From an uncultured Bdellovibrionales bacterium (lineage in GTDB: Bacteria; Bdellovibrionota; Bdellovibrionia; Bdellovibrionales; Bdellovibrionaceae): a stretch of 64,000 bases of DNA. The stretch is from positions 1 to 64,000 of the forward strand of contig CAIYID010000091.1 in NCBI GenBank assembly GCA_903926205.1, in the 5' to 3' direction. The notes beneath the pieces are model-generated. The model was not told the DNA's origin. It was given only the letters and a program-made list of their open reading frames with translations, and did no database searches. The position numbers and the translations under genes are program-made. Shown here in pieces: positions 18,775 through 27,164 of this stretch (position 1 is its first letter; every line of letters begins with the position of its first letter).

Positions 18775-20257
18775 AAAATTCGAAGCGAAATCCATGAAAG
18801 AAGCGTTGGAGATGGTGAAGAGTCAGCTTGGACCTGACGCTATTATTCTGGCAGCAAAGGATAATAGCCGAGGATTTGGGCTTGGCGGGCAAGTGAGCGT
18901 TGAAATTACGGCCGCTGTTTCAGAAGAAACACTGCAAAGAAAAAAATTTGCAGAGTCAAGAATTCGCCCACAGTACAAAGAGCGAATTCAAAAAGCTCCC
19001 GCCCGAGTACAACGCCAATTCATCGACAATATGGTAGATAAATACAATGAAGAGCGCGGACCTCGCAAAGAAATTACTCGCACACGATACATTGAAATTG
19101 ATGATCAAGAATTCGCGCAGCAAATCGCACCGATGCAAGCAGCTCCAGATCGCGCGACAGAGCGAATTAAATCAGCAGCACAGCAAGCTTGGAATGCCAT
19201 GCAGTTAGAAGATTCGTGGGGAATACGTAGTGCCTCATCGGTGGCCAGCGAGGCGGGTACAGAGTCACGTAGAGAAAATCATAAAGAAACACGTGACACA
19301 GAAAATGATAAATCAACAGCAGTTGCAAAGAAGGCTTCAGAAAATACAGAAGAACTTTCAAACCTTCGACAAGAATTAGCTCAGTTAAAAAATGTTTTGC
19401 ATCAGTTTCAAAAAGTACCACAGACGATGGCGGGCCAACATCCTGGTGCGGATTATGGATTGAACTATGAATTCTCTTCCATGTTTGAAAAACTTCAACA
19501 AGCAGGAGTTTCTTCGGAAATCATCGGAGAAATGCTTTTAGAGGCACAAAAGCAGATGCCACCAGTTCGTTATAAAAACAAAGCGCTTATCGAAGGTTGG
19601 GTGGCTCGGCACATTTTAGATACTACTCAAATCGTGGGTGACACACAAAGTACAAAAATTCAGGTTTTTATGGGGCCCCCTGGGAGTGGAAAAACTTCTT
19701 CGATGGTGAAGTTAGCTTCACACTATGTGGTGAACGGACATAAGAAAGTAGCTCTTGTAACTACCGACAGTTTAAAAGTGGGTTCAGCAGACCAACTGCG
19801 AATTTATGCACAAATTTTAAATGTGCCATTTGCAATTGTCAGAAATGCAAACGACTGGGATTACGTGATTCAGCAATTGAGCGGTTACGATTACATTCTT
19901 TGTGATAGTCCGGGCCTTGGGATGAAAAGTATCGAAGAAATTCAGTTTTTAAAGAGTGTAATGCCACGAGATTTAGAAAATGTAACTCGTCACTTGGTGT
20001 TGAATGCCACTTCGAAGGATCAAGATTTAAGTGAAATGGGACGACGTTTTCAATCGGCTCATTTTTCTGATGTGATTTTTACCTCTTTGGATAATTCCGT
20101 TCAACATGGCCCGATATACAATTTTATTCATAATTTTAAAGTACCACTTCATTCTTTTGGAATTGGAACCAGAGTTCCGGAAGATTTTGAGATGGCAACT
20201 CGCGAACGAGTCTTGGATTTGATTTTCAAACTGACTAAAGTGAAAAAGGAAGTTTAA
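18764..20257 (+). CDS. flhF: Flagellar SRP-like GTPase FlhF
   Basis: The 497-residue protein has an N-terminal RKFEAKSMKEALEMVKSQLGPDAIIL module, a long variable linker with Glu/Lys/Gln coiled-coil tendency, a helical N domain and a GTPase G domain. The P-loop is GPPGSGKTSS (about residues 303-312) and a later block reads TTDSLKVGSADQLRIYA. FlhF sets the flagellum at the pole. Two G-domain motifs differ from the family: DTAG is replaced by DSPG, and the base-recognition TKLD reads TSLD. It is followed by flhG after 2 nt. Confidence 0.93.
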   Translation: MQVRKFEAKSMKEALEMVKSQLGPDAIILAAKDNSRGFGLGGQVSVEITAAVSEETLQRKKFAESRIRPQYKERIQKAPARVQRQFIDNMVDKYNEERGPRKEITRTRYIEIDDQEFAQQIAPMQAAPDRATERIKSAAQQAWNAMQLEDSWGIRSASSVASEAGTESRRENHKETRDTENDKSTAVAKKASENTEELSNLRQELAQLKNVLHQFQKVPQTMAGQHPGADYGLNYEFSSMFEKLQQAGVSSEIIGEMLLEAQKQMPPVRYKNKALIEGWVARHILDTTQIVGDTQSTKIQVFMGPPGSGKTSSMVKLASHYVVNGHKKVALVTTDSLKVGSADQLRIYAQILNVPFAIVRNANDWDYVIQQLSGYDYILCDSPGLGMKSIEEIQFLKSVMPRDLENVTRHLVLNATSKDQDLSEMGRRFQSAHFSDVIFTSLDNSVQHGPIYNFIHNFKVPLHSFGIGTRVPEDFEMATRERVLDLIFKLTKVKKEV

Positions 20258-20259
20258 TT

Positions 20260-21084
20260 ATGTCTGCAATTCTTGGGCATCGAAGAACAAAAACAGTGAG
20301 CGTGACATCAGGAAAAGGCGGCGTGGGAAAAACGACCATCGTTTCAAACCTGGCTTTCGCTTTGGCTCGCCAGGGTAAAAGAGTTTTGATTTTGGATGGC
20401 GATCTGGGAATGGCAAATGTCGATATTATGTTTGGAGTTAAAGCCGAAGCTAATATTCATCAAGTGATTAAAGGGGAGGTGGAAATTGCTCAAGCGATAA
20501 CTCCTCTGGGCACTAATATTGATTTGATTGCAGGAGGAAGTGGTATTGTAGAGCTTAATCGGTTGAACAGTTTTGAGCGAAGAGCCATGATGGAGTCTCT
20601 GCAATCCATGGACGGCCTATACGATTACATGTTGATTGATACGGCGCCTGGCATTTCCGATAATGTTTTATATCTGAACTCTGCTGCGCAGGAAACGGCG
20701 ATTGTGATTAATCCTGATCCAGCGTCTTTAACCGATTCTTATGCTCTCATTAAAGTTTTGAATCAAGAGTACAAAGAAAGTCATTTTTCAATTATCTGTA
20801 ATCAGGTGAGAGATGAAACTGATGGAATGGCTTTGTATCATCGATTTAATGAAGTGGTTTCACGTTTTTTATTTGTGGGCTTGGATTATTGGGGCCCGTT
20901 AACTCAAGATCCGCTATTTAGAAAATCTGCACAGAATCAACGTCTCATTTTGAAACACGAACCAACCAGTGAATCGTCCAGACAACTTTTGAATATTTCC
21001 ATGAAGTTAGAGCGTAGTCTAGTTCGTAAAAACGAAAAGAGTGGCCTGCAATTTTTCTGGGACCAGGTCGTCGGTGTAGCTTAA
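20260..21084 (+). CDS. flhG: MinD-like ATPase FlhG (FleN), flagellar number control
   Basis: The 274-residue protein is a deviant-Walker ParA/MinD ATPase with SGKGGVGKTTIVSNLAFALA (including the signature Lys), the Walker A' DGDLGMANVDIMFG and DYMLIDTAPG. FlhG limits flagella to one per pole by acting on FlhF and regulators. The N-terminus begins almost directly at the ATPase core and lacks an obvious DQAxxLR activator helix seen in many FlhG proteins. It is directly downstream of flhF and upstream of fliA. Confidence 0.93.
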   Translation: MSAILGHRRTKTVSVTSGKGGVGKTTIVSNLAFALARQGKRVLILDGDLGMANVDIMFGVKAEANIHQVIKGEVEIAQAITPLGTNIDLIAGGSGIVELNRLNSFERRAMMESLQSMDGLYDYMLIDTAPGISDNVLYLNSAAQETAIVINPDPASLTDSYALIKVLNQEYKESHFSIICNQVRDETDGMALYHRFNEVVSRFLFVGLDYWGPLTQDPLFRKSAQNQRLILKHEPTSESSRQLLNISMKLERSLVRKNEKSGLQFFWDQVVGVA

Positions 21085-21143
21085 TCGGTTTGGACTTTTA
21101 GAGGTCTCACGTATTTGGTATGATTTGAACTAAGGGGAGCGGG

Positions 21144-21929
21144 ATGGCAAAAAATTCGGCACTGATAAAAAAATACAAAGATGAACCAAAAAAAATGACT
21201 CCAGTTGAAAAAAATAGATTGGTTGTCGAGTATTCGCCGCTGATCAAGTTCATTGCACAAAAAATTGCTTCACGTTTGCCAGCCAACATAGAATTGGATG
21301 ATTTAATTTCCAGTGGTGTCATTGGCTTGATGGATGCCATCGATAAATGGGACCCTACTCGTGATAATAAATTTAAAACTTATGCAGAATTTCGAATTCG
21401 AGGAGCAATTCTTGATGAATTGCGGGCGCAGGACTGGGTGCCGCGATCTATTCGTGATAAGGCCAAGGTCCTAGATAAAGCGATTGTGCAATTGGAAGCA
21501 GAGCTTGGTCGTATCGCAACTGACGAAGAAATTTCCAAAGCTCTTAATATTTCTGTGGACGAATATCACGATTTAATAAATCAAGTTCGTCCTGTGAGTT
21601 TGCTCTCAATTGATGAGGCACAAGCTTTCAGCAACACGGATAAGAAATCAATTTTGAATCTGCTCGAAGGAACGAAACTTCATAATCCACATACGCAATA
21701 CAATCTAAAAATCGTAAAAAATTATATCACCACGGCGATTGAAGAATTGCCTGAGCGTCAGCGCTTGGTGCTCTCCTTATATTACTATGAAGACTTGAAT
21801 TTAAAAGAGATCGGCAAAGTTCTGCGAGTCACGGAGAGTCGCGTGTCGCAACTTCATGCCCAAGCAGTGACTCGGCTACGTAATAAGTTGTCGCAATATC
21901 TTTTAAATGATGAAGTCGATGTTGCCTAG
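21144..21929 (+). CDS. fliA: Flagellar sigma factor FliA (sigma-28)
   Basis: The 261-residue sigma factor has region 2 (VEYSPLIKFIAQKIASRLPANIELDDLISSGVIGLMDAIDKWDP in outline, then FKTYAEFRIRGAILDELRAQDWVPRS), region 3 and region 4 (LPERQRLVLSLYYYEDLNLKEIGKVLRVTESRVSQL). The SGVIGLMDAI and LRAQDWVPRS blocks are diagnostic of FliA. It closes the flagellar operon with its own GGGGAG site. A matching sigma-28 site lies at 43875-43900. Confidence 0.97.
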   Translation: MAKNSALIKKYKDEPKKMTPVEKNRLVVEYSPLIKFIAQKIASRLPANIELDDLISSGVIGLMDAIDKWDPTRDNKFKTYAEFRIRGAILDELRAQDWVPRSIRDKAKVLDKAIVQLEAELGRIATDEEISKALNISVDEYHDLINQVRPVSLLSIDEAQAFSNTDKKSILNLLEGTKLHNPHTQYNLKIVKNYITTAIEELPERQRLVLSLYYYEDLNLKEIGKVLRVTESRVSQLHAQAVTRLRNKLSQYLLNDEVDVA

Positions 21930-21946
21930 TTCAAGCTATATCAGTC

Positions 21947-21979
21947 GCTTTACCCTTGCAGGTAAAGCTCTTTAATCTT
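21947..21979 (+). terminator. Terminator between fliA and the convergent rpoH-like gene
   Basis: GCTTTACC (21947-21954) pairs perfectly with GGTAAAGC (21961-21968) around a six-base loop, followed by TCTTTAATCTT. The stem sits over the stop codon of the opposing gene. It would end the flagellar transcript. Confidence 0.55.
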
Positions 21980-22960
21980 ATTCATAAGACGTGTTTCAGC
22001 TTGGCGTACGGCTTCGCGAGTGATGCCGTATTTTTCACCGATTTCTTGGAGCGTGAGTGGATCATCTGCCAGTAAACGTTCTTCGAGAAGAATTTTTTCT
22101 CTCTCGTTGAGCGAGGGTTTTAGAGATTCAATTCGTTTTTTTAAGCGATCGAGCTCTTCCAGTCGCGAGAGTTCTTCATCAGGTCCTGCGACACTCGTCC
22201 TATGAATATCTTTTTTGTTCCAATTAAAATCGGGATCTGAGGGCTGATCAAGACTCACATCGCGACCGGTGAGGCGCTGAGACATCTCATTGACTTCCTC
22301 CTCGGAAACTCCCAAACGAGTAGCAATGAGTTTCATATCTGGGTGAATGCCTAAAGCTTCTAATTCTTTTTTTTGTTTTTGGAGCTGATAAAAAAGTTTT
22401 TTTTGATTGTGGGTGGTTCCGATTTTTACTAAAGAGTATTGCTTCATGAGATATTCTTGGATGTAGCCTCGGATCCACCAAACGGCGTAAGTGATTAAAC
22501 GCACGCCTTTGTTTGGATTAAAATCCCTCACGGCATGCATAAGGCCTAAATTACCTTCTTGAACCAAGTCGATCATGCGTGCACCGAATTTGGAATACTC
22601 CGCAGCCACTTTAACAACTAAACGTAAATTAGCAGTCACTAAGGCTTGAGCTGCAGAAGGGTCTTTTGTCTCGAAATATTTTTTAGCAAGTTCTGTTTCT
22701 TGTTCTTTTGTGAGTAAAGGGTATTTTCGAATTTCTGCCAAGTATTGAGTGAAGGGATTAACAGAAGTGAGTGCCGTTGAGGTTGTTTTAGCAACGACTG
22801 ACCTATTGGCTGGAATTTTTTTTTCTATTTCATTTTCATCAACAATTTCTGCAATCACTTTTTTGGGAGTTTTTTTGGATAAACTCGTCGGTGCAGGTTT
22901 TTTTAAAACCTGCTCGCTTGGTGTTGATTTTTTGGAAGCCTTTTTATTCGAAGACATCAA
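21950..22960 (-). CDS. rpoH: RpoH-like (sigma-32) heat-shock sigma factor
   Basis: The 336-residue sigma-70-family factor has a basic, low-complexity N-terminal extension of about 70 residues (Lys/Ser/Thr/Pro). Region 1.2/2 follows (NPFTQYLAEIRKYPLLTKEQE; NLRLVVKVAAEY; IDLVQEGNLGLMHAVRDFNP; TYAVWWIRGYIQEYL). After it comes NQKKLFYQLQK, matching the RpoH box (QRKLFFNLRK) that separates RpoH from other group 3 factors. Region 4 has LTLQEIGEKYGITREAVRQ. It probably recognises the promoter at groES. Its start overlaps the 22957-23262 gene by four bases. Confidence 0.85.
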   Translation of the reverse strand: MMSSNKKASKKSTPSEQVLKKPAPTSLSKKTPKKVIAEIVDENEIEKKIPANRSVVAKTTSTALTSVNPFTQYLAEIRKYPLLTKEQETELAKKYFETKDPSAAQALVTANLRLVVKVAAEYSKFGARMIDLVQEGNLGLMHAVRDFNPNKGVRLITYAVWWIRGYIQEYLMKQYSLVKIGTTHNQKKLFYQLQKQKKELEALGIHPDMKLIATRLGVSEEEVNEMSQRLTGRDVSLDQPSDPDFNWNKKDIHRTSVAGPDEELSRLEELDRLKKRIESLKPSLNEREKILLEERLLADDPLTLQEIGEKYGITREAVRQAETRLMNKIKELYLQG

Positions 22961-23262
22961 GCCAGATATTTACCTAATTTCTTCTTGATTGTCTCCTCAA
23001 CTTTTCCTTTGAAGGGTGACAGCAGAAGCGGAAGGTCAATCATGACTTTAATCTGACAACCTGGACCATTTGGTTTGACTTCGACGTCTGCTTTAAATTG
23101 ACTGCCAATGACCTTGACCTTTTTGTCAGCGGTACTGATTTGGCACTGAATTTTAGAGTCGATGCGTTGCAGATCCTTATCGGTCTCAAAAAAATTCTTT
23201 ATTGTTGTCAAAGCTTGTTCAGCTGGAATTGAGCTTGTGTGGTCTACTAAAATTTTTGGCAT
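22957..23262 (-). CDS. Polyhydroxyalkanoic acid system (PHA granule-region) family protein
   Basis: This 101-residue, cytoplasmic, single-domain protein follows the small family found near polyhydroxyalkanoate genes. It has an N-terminal helix (PAEQALTTIKNFFE), beta strands in QCQISTADKKVKVIGSQF and KPNGPGCQIKVMIDLP, and a final KVEETIKKKLGKYL helix. Biochemical function is not known for the family. It heads a two-gene operon with the rpoH-like gene (four-base overlap) and is divergent from aspS, with the start codons 46 nt apart. Confidence 0.6.
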   Translation of the reverse strand: MPKILVDHTSSIPAEQALTTIKNFFETDKDLQRIDSKIQCQISTADKKVKVIGSQFKADVEVKPNGPGCQIKVMIDLPLLLSPFKGKVEETIKKKLGKYLA

Positions 23263-23308
23263 GGTTCATTTGACCCTTATGGCTTTTACGTGTCAAGATA
23301 TCAGACCT

Positions 23309-25126
23309 ATGAAATTTGTATCAGAGACAAAACGAACACATTATTGCGGCAATATTAATAAATCACTCGCAGGACAAAAAGTTGTTCTTATGGGTTGGGT
23401 CAACACAAGGCGTGACCATGGAAGTCTTGTCTTTATCGATCTTCGTGACCGTGAAGGAATTATTCAGGTTGTTTTAGATCCAAAAAATTCAGAGACTGCT
23501 GCGGCTAAAGATTTGCGCGGAGAATACGTTTTGGCCGTTGAAGGAATTGTAAAAGTTCGCCCTGATGGAATGATCAATAAAAAAATCAAAACCGGAGAGG
23601 TCGAGATTGAAGCTACCAGTTGCGAAATATTGAACGAATCTCAAACTTTGCCCTTTCAATTGGATGACGAGAATGTTCAAGAATCTTTGCGCTTGAAATA
23701 TAGATATTTAGATTTACGTTCTCCTCGTTTGCAGGGCCAAATTCGAATGCGCCACAAAGTTTTGCAACTAGTGCGTGGATTTTTAGCAGAGAGCGGCTTC
23801 ATTGAGGTTGAAACTCCCATTTTATATAAGAGCACACCCGAAGGTGCCCGAGATTATTTGGTTCCTTCGCGAGTCAATCCAGGAACCTTTTATGCTCTTC
23901 CACAGTCGCCGCAAACATTGAAGCAACTTTTGATGATTGCTGGATATGATCGCTATTTCCAAATTGCGCGATGCTTTCGCGACGAAGATCTGCGTGCAGA
24001 TCGTCAGCCGGAATTCAGCCAGATCGATATGGAAATGTCTTTTATTGATAAGGAAGACATCATTGCTCTAAATGAAAAACTTTTGCGTTTAATTTGGAAA
24101 GAAGTGAAAGGTATCGATGTCGGCACTGTGCCACGCATGACTTTTCAAGAAGCTATGGATCGTTATGGTTCTGACAAACCTGATACAAGATTTGGTTTGG
24201 AAATTCAGGACCTAAAGACAACTATTCAGAACAGCGGATTTAAGGTATTTGATGATGTAGTGGCTCGAGGAGGAATCGTCCGTGGAATTTCGGTTCCCAC
24301 CGGAGGATCTTTTTCTCGAGGACAATTTGACAAATTAACAGAGATCGCGAAAAAAGCTGGAGCCAAAGGTTTGGTATGGATCAAGTCTGAAGGGCAAGGT
24401 CAGTTTTCTTCGCCAGTATCGAAATTTTTTAACAATGAAAAATTATCAGAAATTTTTGCAAAATGCGGTGGGAAAGAGGGCGAAGCGGCCCTTATTGTTG
24501 CTGATGATTTTGATACAGCTTGCGCTGCTCTCAATGCTCTTCGACTCAATCTCGGCAAAGAACTCAAGCTCATCGATACCACAAAAGACAAGTTCTTGTG
24601 GGTCGTCGACTTTCCCTTGCTTGAGTACTCACCCGACGAGAAACGCTGGGTTGCTAGGCACCATCCCTTCACCTCACCAGTGAATGAGCACGCTAATATT
24701 TTATTGAATAATGAAGAGTCAAAATATGGTGGTTTGTTAGCAAAGGCTTATGATCTTGTCTGCAATGGCTACGAAATTGGTGGTGGAAGTATTCGTATTC
24801 ACCGCAATGAAGTACAGCAGGCAATGTTTAAGACACTAGGAATGACTCCAGAAGAGACCAAGCTCAAATTCGGGTTTTTCTTAGAAGCATTAAAATATGG
24901 AACGCCTCCTCATGGAGGCATTGCATGGGGAGTGGATCGTTTGGTCATGATCTTATGCGGAACAGACGCGATTCGTGAAGTGATCGCTTTCCCAAAAACG
25001 GCGAAAGCCACGGATCTGATGGCCGATGCGCCAAGCGAAGTGAATCGTGATCAGTTGGCCGAAGTTGGTTTGAAGTTGAGCCCTCTTGCTGAAAAGCATT
25101 TAGCTGAAATGAAAAACAAAAGCTAA
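23309..25126 (+). CDS. aspS: Aspartyl-tRNA synthetase
   Basis: The 605-residue class II synthetase has an N-terminal OB-fold anticodon domain (VLMGWVNTRRDHGSLVFIDLRDREG), motif 2 (FQIARCFRDEDLRADRQPEFSQID), a bacterial GAD insertion in the middle, and motif 3 (GIAWGVDRLVMILCG). It charges tRNA-Asp, and the bacterial-length form may be discriminating or non-discriminating. The ATG at 23309 is chosen because conserved sequence begins there; upstream in-frame codons belong to the divergent gene's region. Confidence 0.97.
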   Translation: MKFVSETKRTHYCGNINKSLAGQKVVLMGWVNTRRDHGSLVFIDLRDREGIIQVVLDPKNSETAAAKDLRGEYVLAVEGIVKVRPDGMINKKIKTGEVEIEATSCEILNESQTLPFQLDDENVQESLRLKYRYLDLRSPRLQGQIRMRHKVLQLVRGFLAESGFIEVETPILYKSTPEGARDYLVPSRVNPGTFYALPQSPQTLKQLLMIAGYDRYFQIARCFRDEDLRADRQPEFSQIDMEMSFIDKEDIIALNEKLLRLIWKEVKGIDVGTVPRMTFQEAMDRYGSDKPDTRFGLEIQDLKTTIQNSGFKVFDDVVARGGIVRGISVPTGGSFSRGQFDKLTEIAKKAGAKGLVWIKSEGQGQFSSPVSKFFNNEKLSEIFAKCGGKEGEAALIVADDFDTACAALNALRLNLGKELKLIDTTKDKFLWVVDFPLLEYSPDEKRWVARHHPFTSPVNEHANILLNNEESKYGGLLAKAYDLVCNGYEIGGGSIRIHRNEVQQAMFKTLGMTPEETKLKFGFFLEALKYGTPPHGGIAWGVDRLVMILCGTDAIREVIAFPKTAKATDLMADAPSEVNRDQLAEVGLKLSPLAEKHLAEMKNKS

Positions 25127-25272
25127 GTTATCCGGTTTATTCATGGGCCAAGATACACAGAGTAAACCTCGATAGGCCCTTTTGTAATAGGATCTATTCG
25201 TCTCCGCCATTCTTGAAAATATAAATAAAATTAAATACTTAAAATGCCAATATTAAATCACTTTGAAATACG

Positions 25273-25298
25273 TTGTATTTTATAATATTACATTGTAT
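25273..25298. promoter_or_regulatory. Likely operator repeats of the toxin-antitoxin operon
   Basis: TTGTATTTTATAAT and TTGTATTATTTAAT begin 20 bp apart (25273 and 25293), about two helical turns, in a very AT-rich stretch just upstream of the antitoxin. This spacing suits a dimeric ribbon-helix-helix repressor acting on its own promoter. Confidence 0.45.
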
Positions 25299-25330
25299 TA
25301 TTTAATATAGTTTGCGACTGGGAGATAGAT

Positions 25331-25564
25331 ATGTCTGCGGCAATAAATTTTCGTCTTAAAAAACCAGAATTAGATAAAAAAATTAAAGCTCTTGAGGTGT
25401 CTCTAGATAGAGACCGTTCCTGGATCATGAATGAAGCCGTTGAGGCCTATCTAGAGACTCATGAGTGGCAAATCCAACGAATTCAAAATGGCCTTGCTCA
25501 AGCAGACGCAAAAAAGTTTATTGCAAAAAGTAAGGTGGATGACCTCTTAGGCAAGAAAAAATAG
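25331..25564 (+). CDS. Ribbon-helix-helix antitoxin
   Basis: This 77-residue protein starts with a beta strand (AAINFRLKKPELDKKIKALEVSLDRDRSWIMNEAVEAYLETHEW in outline), the CopG/ParD-type DNA-binding ribbon-helix-helix, followed by a charged C-terminal tail that would wrap the toxin. It has a GGGAG site. The one-base overlap with the toxin gene (TAG/GTG) is the usual antitoxin-first coupling. It is expected to repress its own operon through the TTGTAT repeats upstream. Confidence 0.82.
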   Translation: MSAAINFRLKKPELDKKIKALEVSLDRDRSWIMNEAVEAYLETHEWQIQRIQNGLAQADAKKFIAKSKVDDLLGKKK

Positions 25565-25851
25565 TGGCAAAAATTCATTGGACCCAAGAGGCATATAGCA
25601 ATTTAGCTCAAGCAATATCTTTTGTTGAAGCTAACCATCCTACTCATTGGGCTGAAAACTTGAAGTCAACAGTACGAGAGCTGCAAGAAAAAATTGAAAG
25701 AAATGAGATCGTTCCAAGGAGAAAAGGACGAGTTAGCAGAACCGAAGAGATTGACTTCATTCCGCTGCCGTTTTTTTTAGTTATTCGAGTAAATTCAGTG
25801 GGCGAGTATGAAATCATCGCCCTTCTCCATAAGAGTCAGAAATATCCGTAG
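25564..25851 (+). CDS. RelE/ParE-superfamily toxin
   Basis: The 95-residue protein follows the RelE/ParE fold: IHWTQEAYSNLAQAISFVEANHP (two helices after the first strand), a middle RRKGRVSRTEEIDFIPLPFFLVIRV, and the C-terminal EYEIIALLHKSQKYP, where RelE/ParE toxins have a final strand with His and Arg/Lys. It could cut mRNA on the ribosome or inhibit gyrase, and sequence alone does not decide. The start codon is GTG, overlapping the antitoxin stop. The pair sits between aspS and tRNA-Phe. Confidence 0.82.
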   Translation: MAKIHWTQEAYSNLAQAISFVEANHPTHWAENLKSTVRELQEKIERNEIVPRRKGRVSRTEEIDFIPLPFFLVIRVNSVGEYEIIALLHKSQKYP

Positions 25852-25890
25852 AATCTTAGATTATGGCGCTGATTCGAAAACCTTGAAGAA

Positions 25891-25966
25891 TGGTGGCTCG
25901 AGACGGGATTGAACCGCCGACACACGGATTTTCAGTCCGCTGCTCTACCAGCTGAGCTACCGAGCC
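25891..25966 (-). tRNA. tRNA-Phe (anticodon GAA)
   Basis: The minus strand folds as a full cloverleaf. The acceptor GGCTCGG pairs with TCGAGCC (one G-T), and the D-arm is GCTCAGCTGGTAGAGC. The anticodon loop is CTGAAAA (anticodon GAA), the T-arm is GGCGG-TTCAATC-CCGTC, the discriminator is A and the CCA end is encoded. It lies between the toxin gene and the transsulfuration operon. Confidence 0.95.
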
Positions 25967-25994
25967 ATTCGAAACAGGAGCGTATCAATTACAT

Positions 25995-27164
25995 TTATAA
26001 TTGAACTTGGTCAAAGGCATTTTTCAAATCGGCTAAGAGATCTTCAATGTTCTCAACTCCAACACTCAAGCGAATAAGAGAGTCATCAATACCCAGAAGT
26101 TTTCTTTGCTCCACGGGAACACTGGCATGCGTCATAATCGCCGGATGTTCGATGAGGGATTCAACTCCGCCTAAACTTTCCGCCAAAGAGAAAAGACTTA
26201 CTTTTTCAAGAAAAGTCCTCGCCGCAGAAAGGCCTCCTTTTATATAAAAAGTGATCATTCCTCCAGGGCCACTCATTTGTTCCTGCCCCAACTGATATTG
26301 AGGATGCGATTTTAATCCCGGGTAAATGACTTTCTGAATTTTAGGATGTGATTCTAAAAAATCTGCCACTTTTTTAGCATTTTCAGAATGGGCGTTCATT
26401 CGCAGCGGCAAGGTTTTTAAACTTCTTAGGCACAAAAACGCATCGAAAGCACCCATGATTCCACCCATGGAGTTACTCAAGAAAGCTACGCGTTCCGCAA
26501 CGGCGGGAGTGTTCGTGATCGCCACGCCGCCCACCACATCGCTATGACCTCCGATGTACTTCGTCACGGAGTGGACAACGATATCAGCACCAAGGTTAAG
26601 TGGATTTTGAAAATAAGGACTCATAAAAGTATTATCAACAACTGTGAGAATATTTTTCTCTTTCGCAATGGCTGAGATTTTTTTGATGTCGGTCAGTTTC
26701 AGAGTTGGATTTGTTGGAGTTTCAATCCAAACCATTTTGGTATTTGGTTTTATATGTTTTGAAAAATTTTCGACATGTGTGAGGTCTGCGTAGGAAAACT
26801 CGATCCCATTATTTTTTAAAACTTTATCGAACAAGCGGAAGGAGCCACCGTACATATCATCCATGGCAACGACATGATCGCCTTGTTTCAACAGATGTAA
26901 AATCGTGGTCGTTGCGGCACAGCCGGAAGCAAAGGCAAAACCAAATTTTCCGCCTTCAAGATCGGCCACGCAGTTTTCGAAAGCCCTGCGCGTAGGATTA
27001 TGGCTTCGACTGTACTCCCAACCTTTATGGACACCCGGGGACTCTTGCACATAAGTCGAAGTTAAATACACGGGAGTCATAATAGCCCCAGTGGTTGGAT
27101 CCGGAGATTGTCCAGCGTGAATTGCACGAGTGCTAAAACCAAAGTGAGAGTCTGATTTTTTCAT
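25995..27164 (-). CDS. Cystathionine gamma-lyase/synthase (PLP, Cys/Met metabolism family)
   Basis: The 389-residue PLP enzyme has STRAIHAGQSPDP at the N-terminus, the cofactor-contacting YSRSHNPTRRAFE, SGCAATTTIL, and the Schiff-base Lys in HSVTKYIGGHSDVVGG. It acts in transsulfuration: gamma-lyase (cystathionine to cysteine) or gamma-synthase (to cystathionine). The partner gene upstream, a cystathionine beta-synthase/cysteine-synthase homologue overlapping by four bases, favours the lyase direction, as in the Bacillus mccA-mccB pair. The start at 27164 is used because it couples with that stop. Confidence 0.88.
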   Translation of the reverse strand: MKKSDSHFGFSTRAIHAGQSPDPTTGAIMTPVYLTSTYVQESPGVHKGWEYSRSHNPTRRAFENCVADLEGGKFGFAFASGCAATTTILHLLKQGDHVVAMDDMYGGSFRLFDKVLKNNGIEFSYADLTHVENFSKHIKPNTKMVWIETPTNPTLKLTDIKKISAIAKEKNILTVVDNTFMSPYFQNPLNLGADIVVHSVTKYIGGHSDVVGGVAITNTPAVAERVAFLSNSMGGIMGAFDAFLCLRSLKTLPLRMNAHSENAKKVADFLESHPKIQKVIYPGLKSHPQYQLGQEQMSGPGGMITFYIKGGLSAARTFLEKVSLFSLAESLGGVESLIEHPAIMTHASVPVEQRKLLGIDDSLIRLSVGVENIEDLLADLKNAFDQVQL

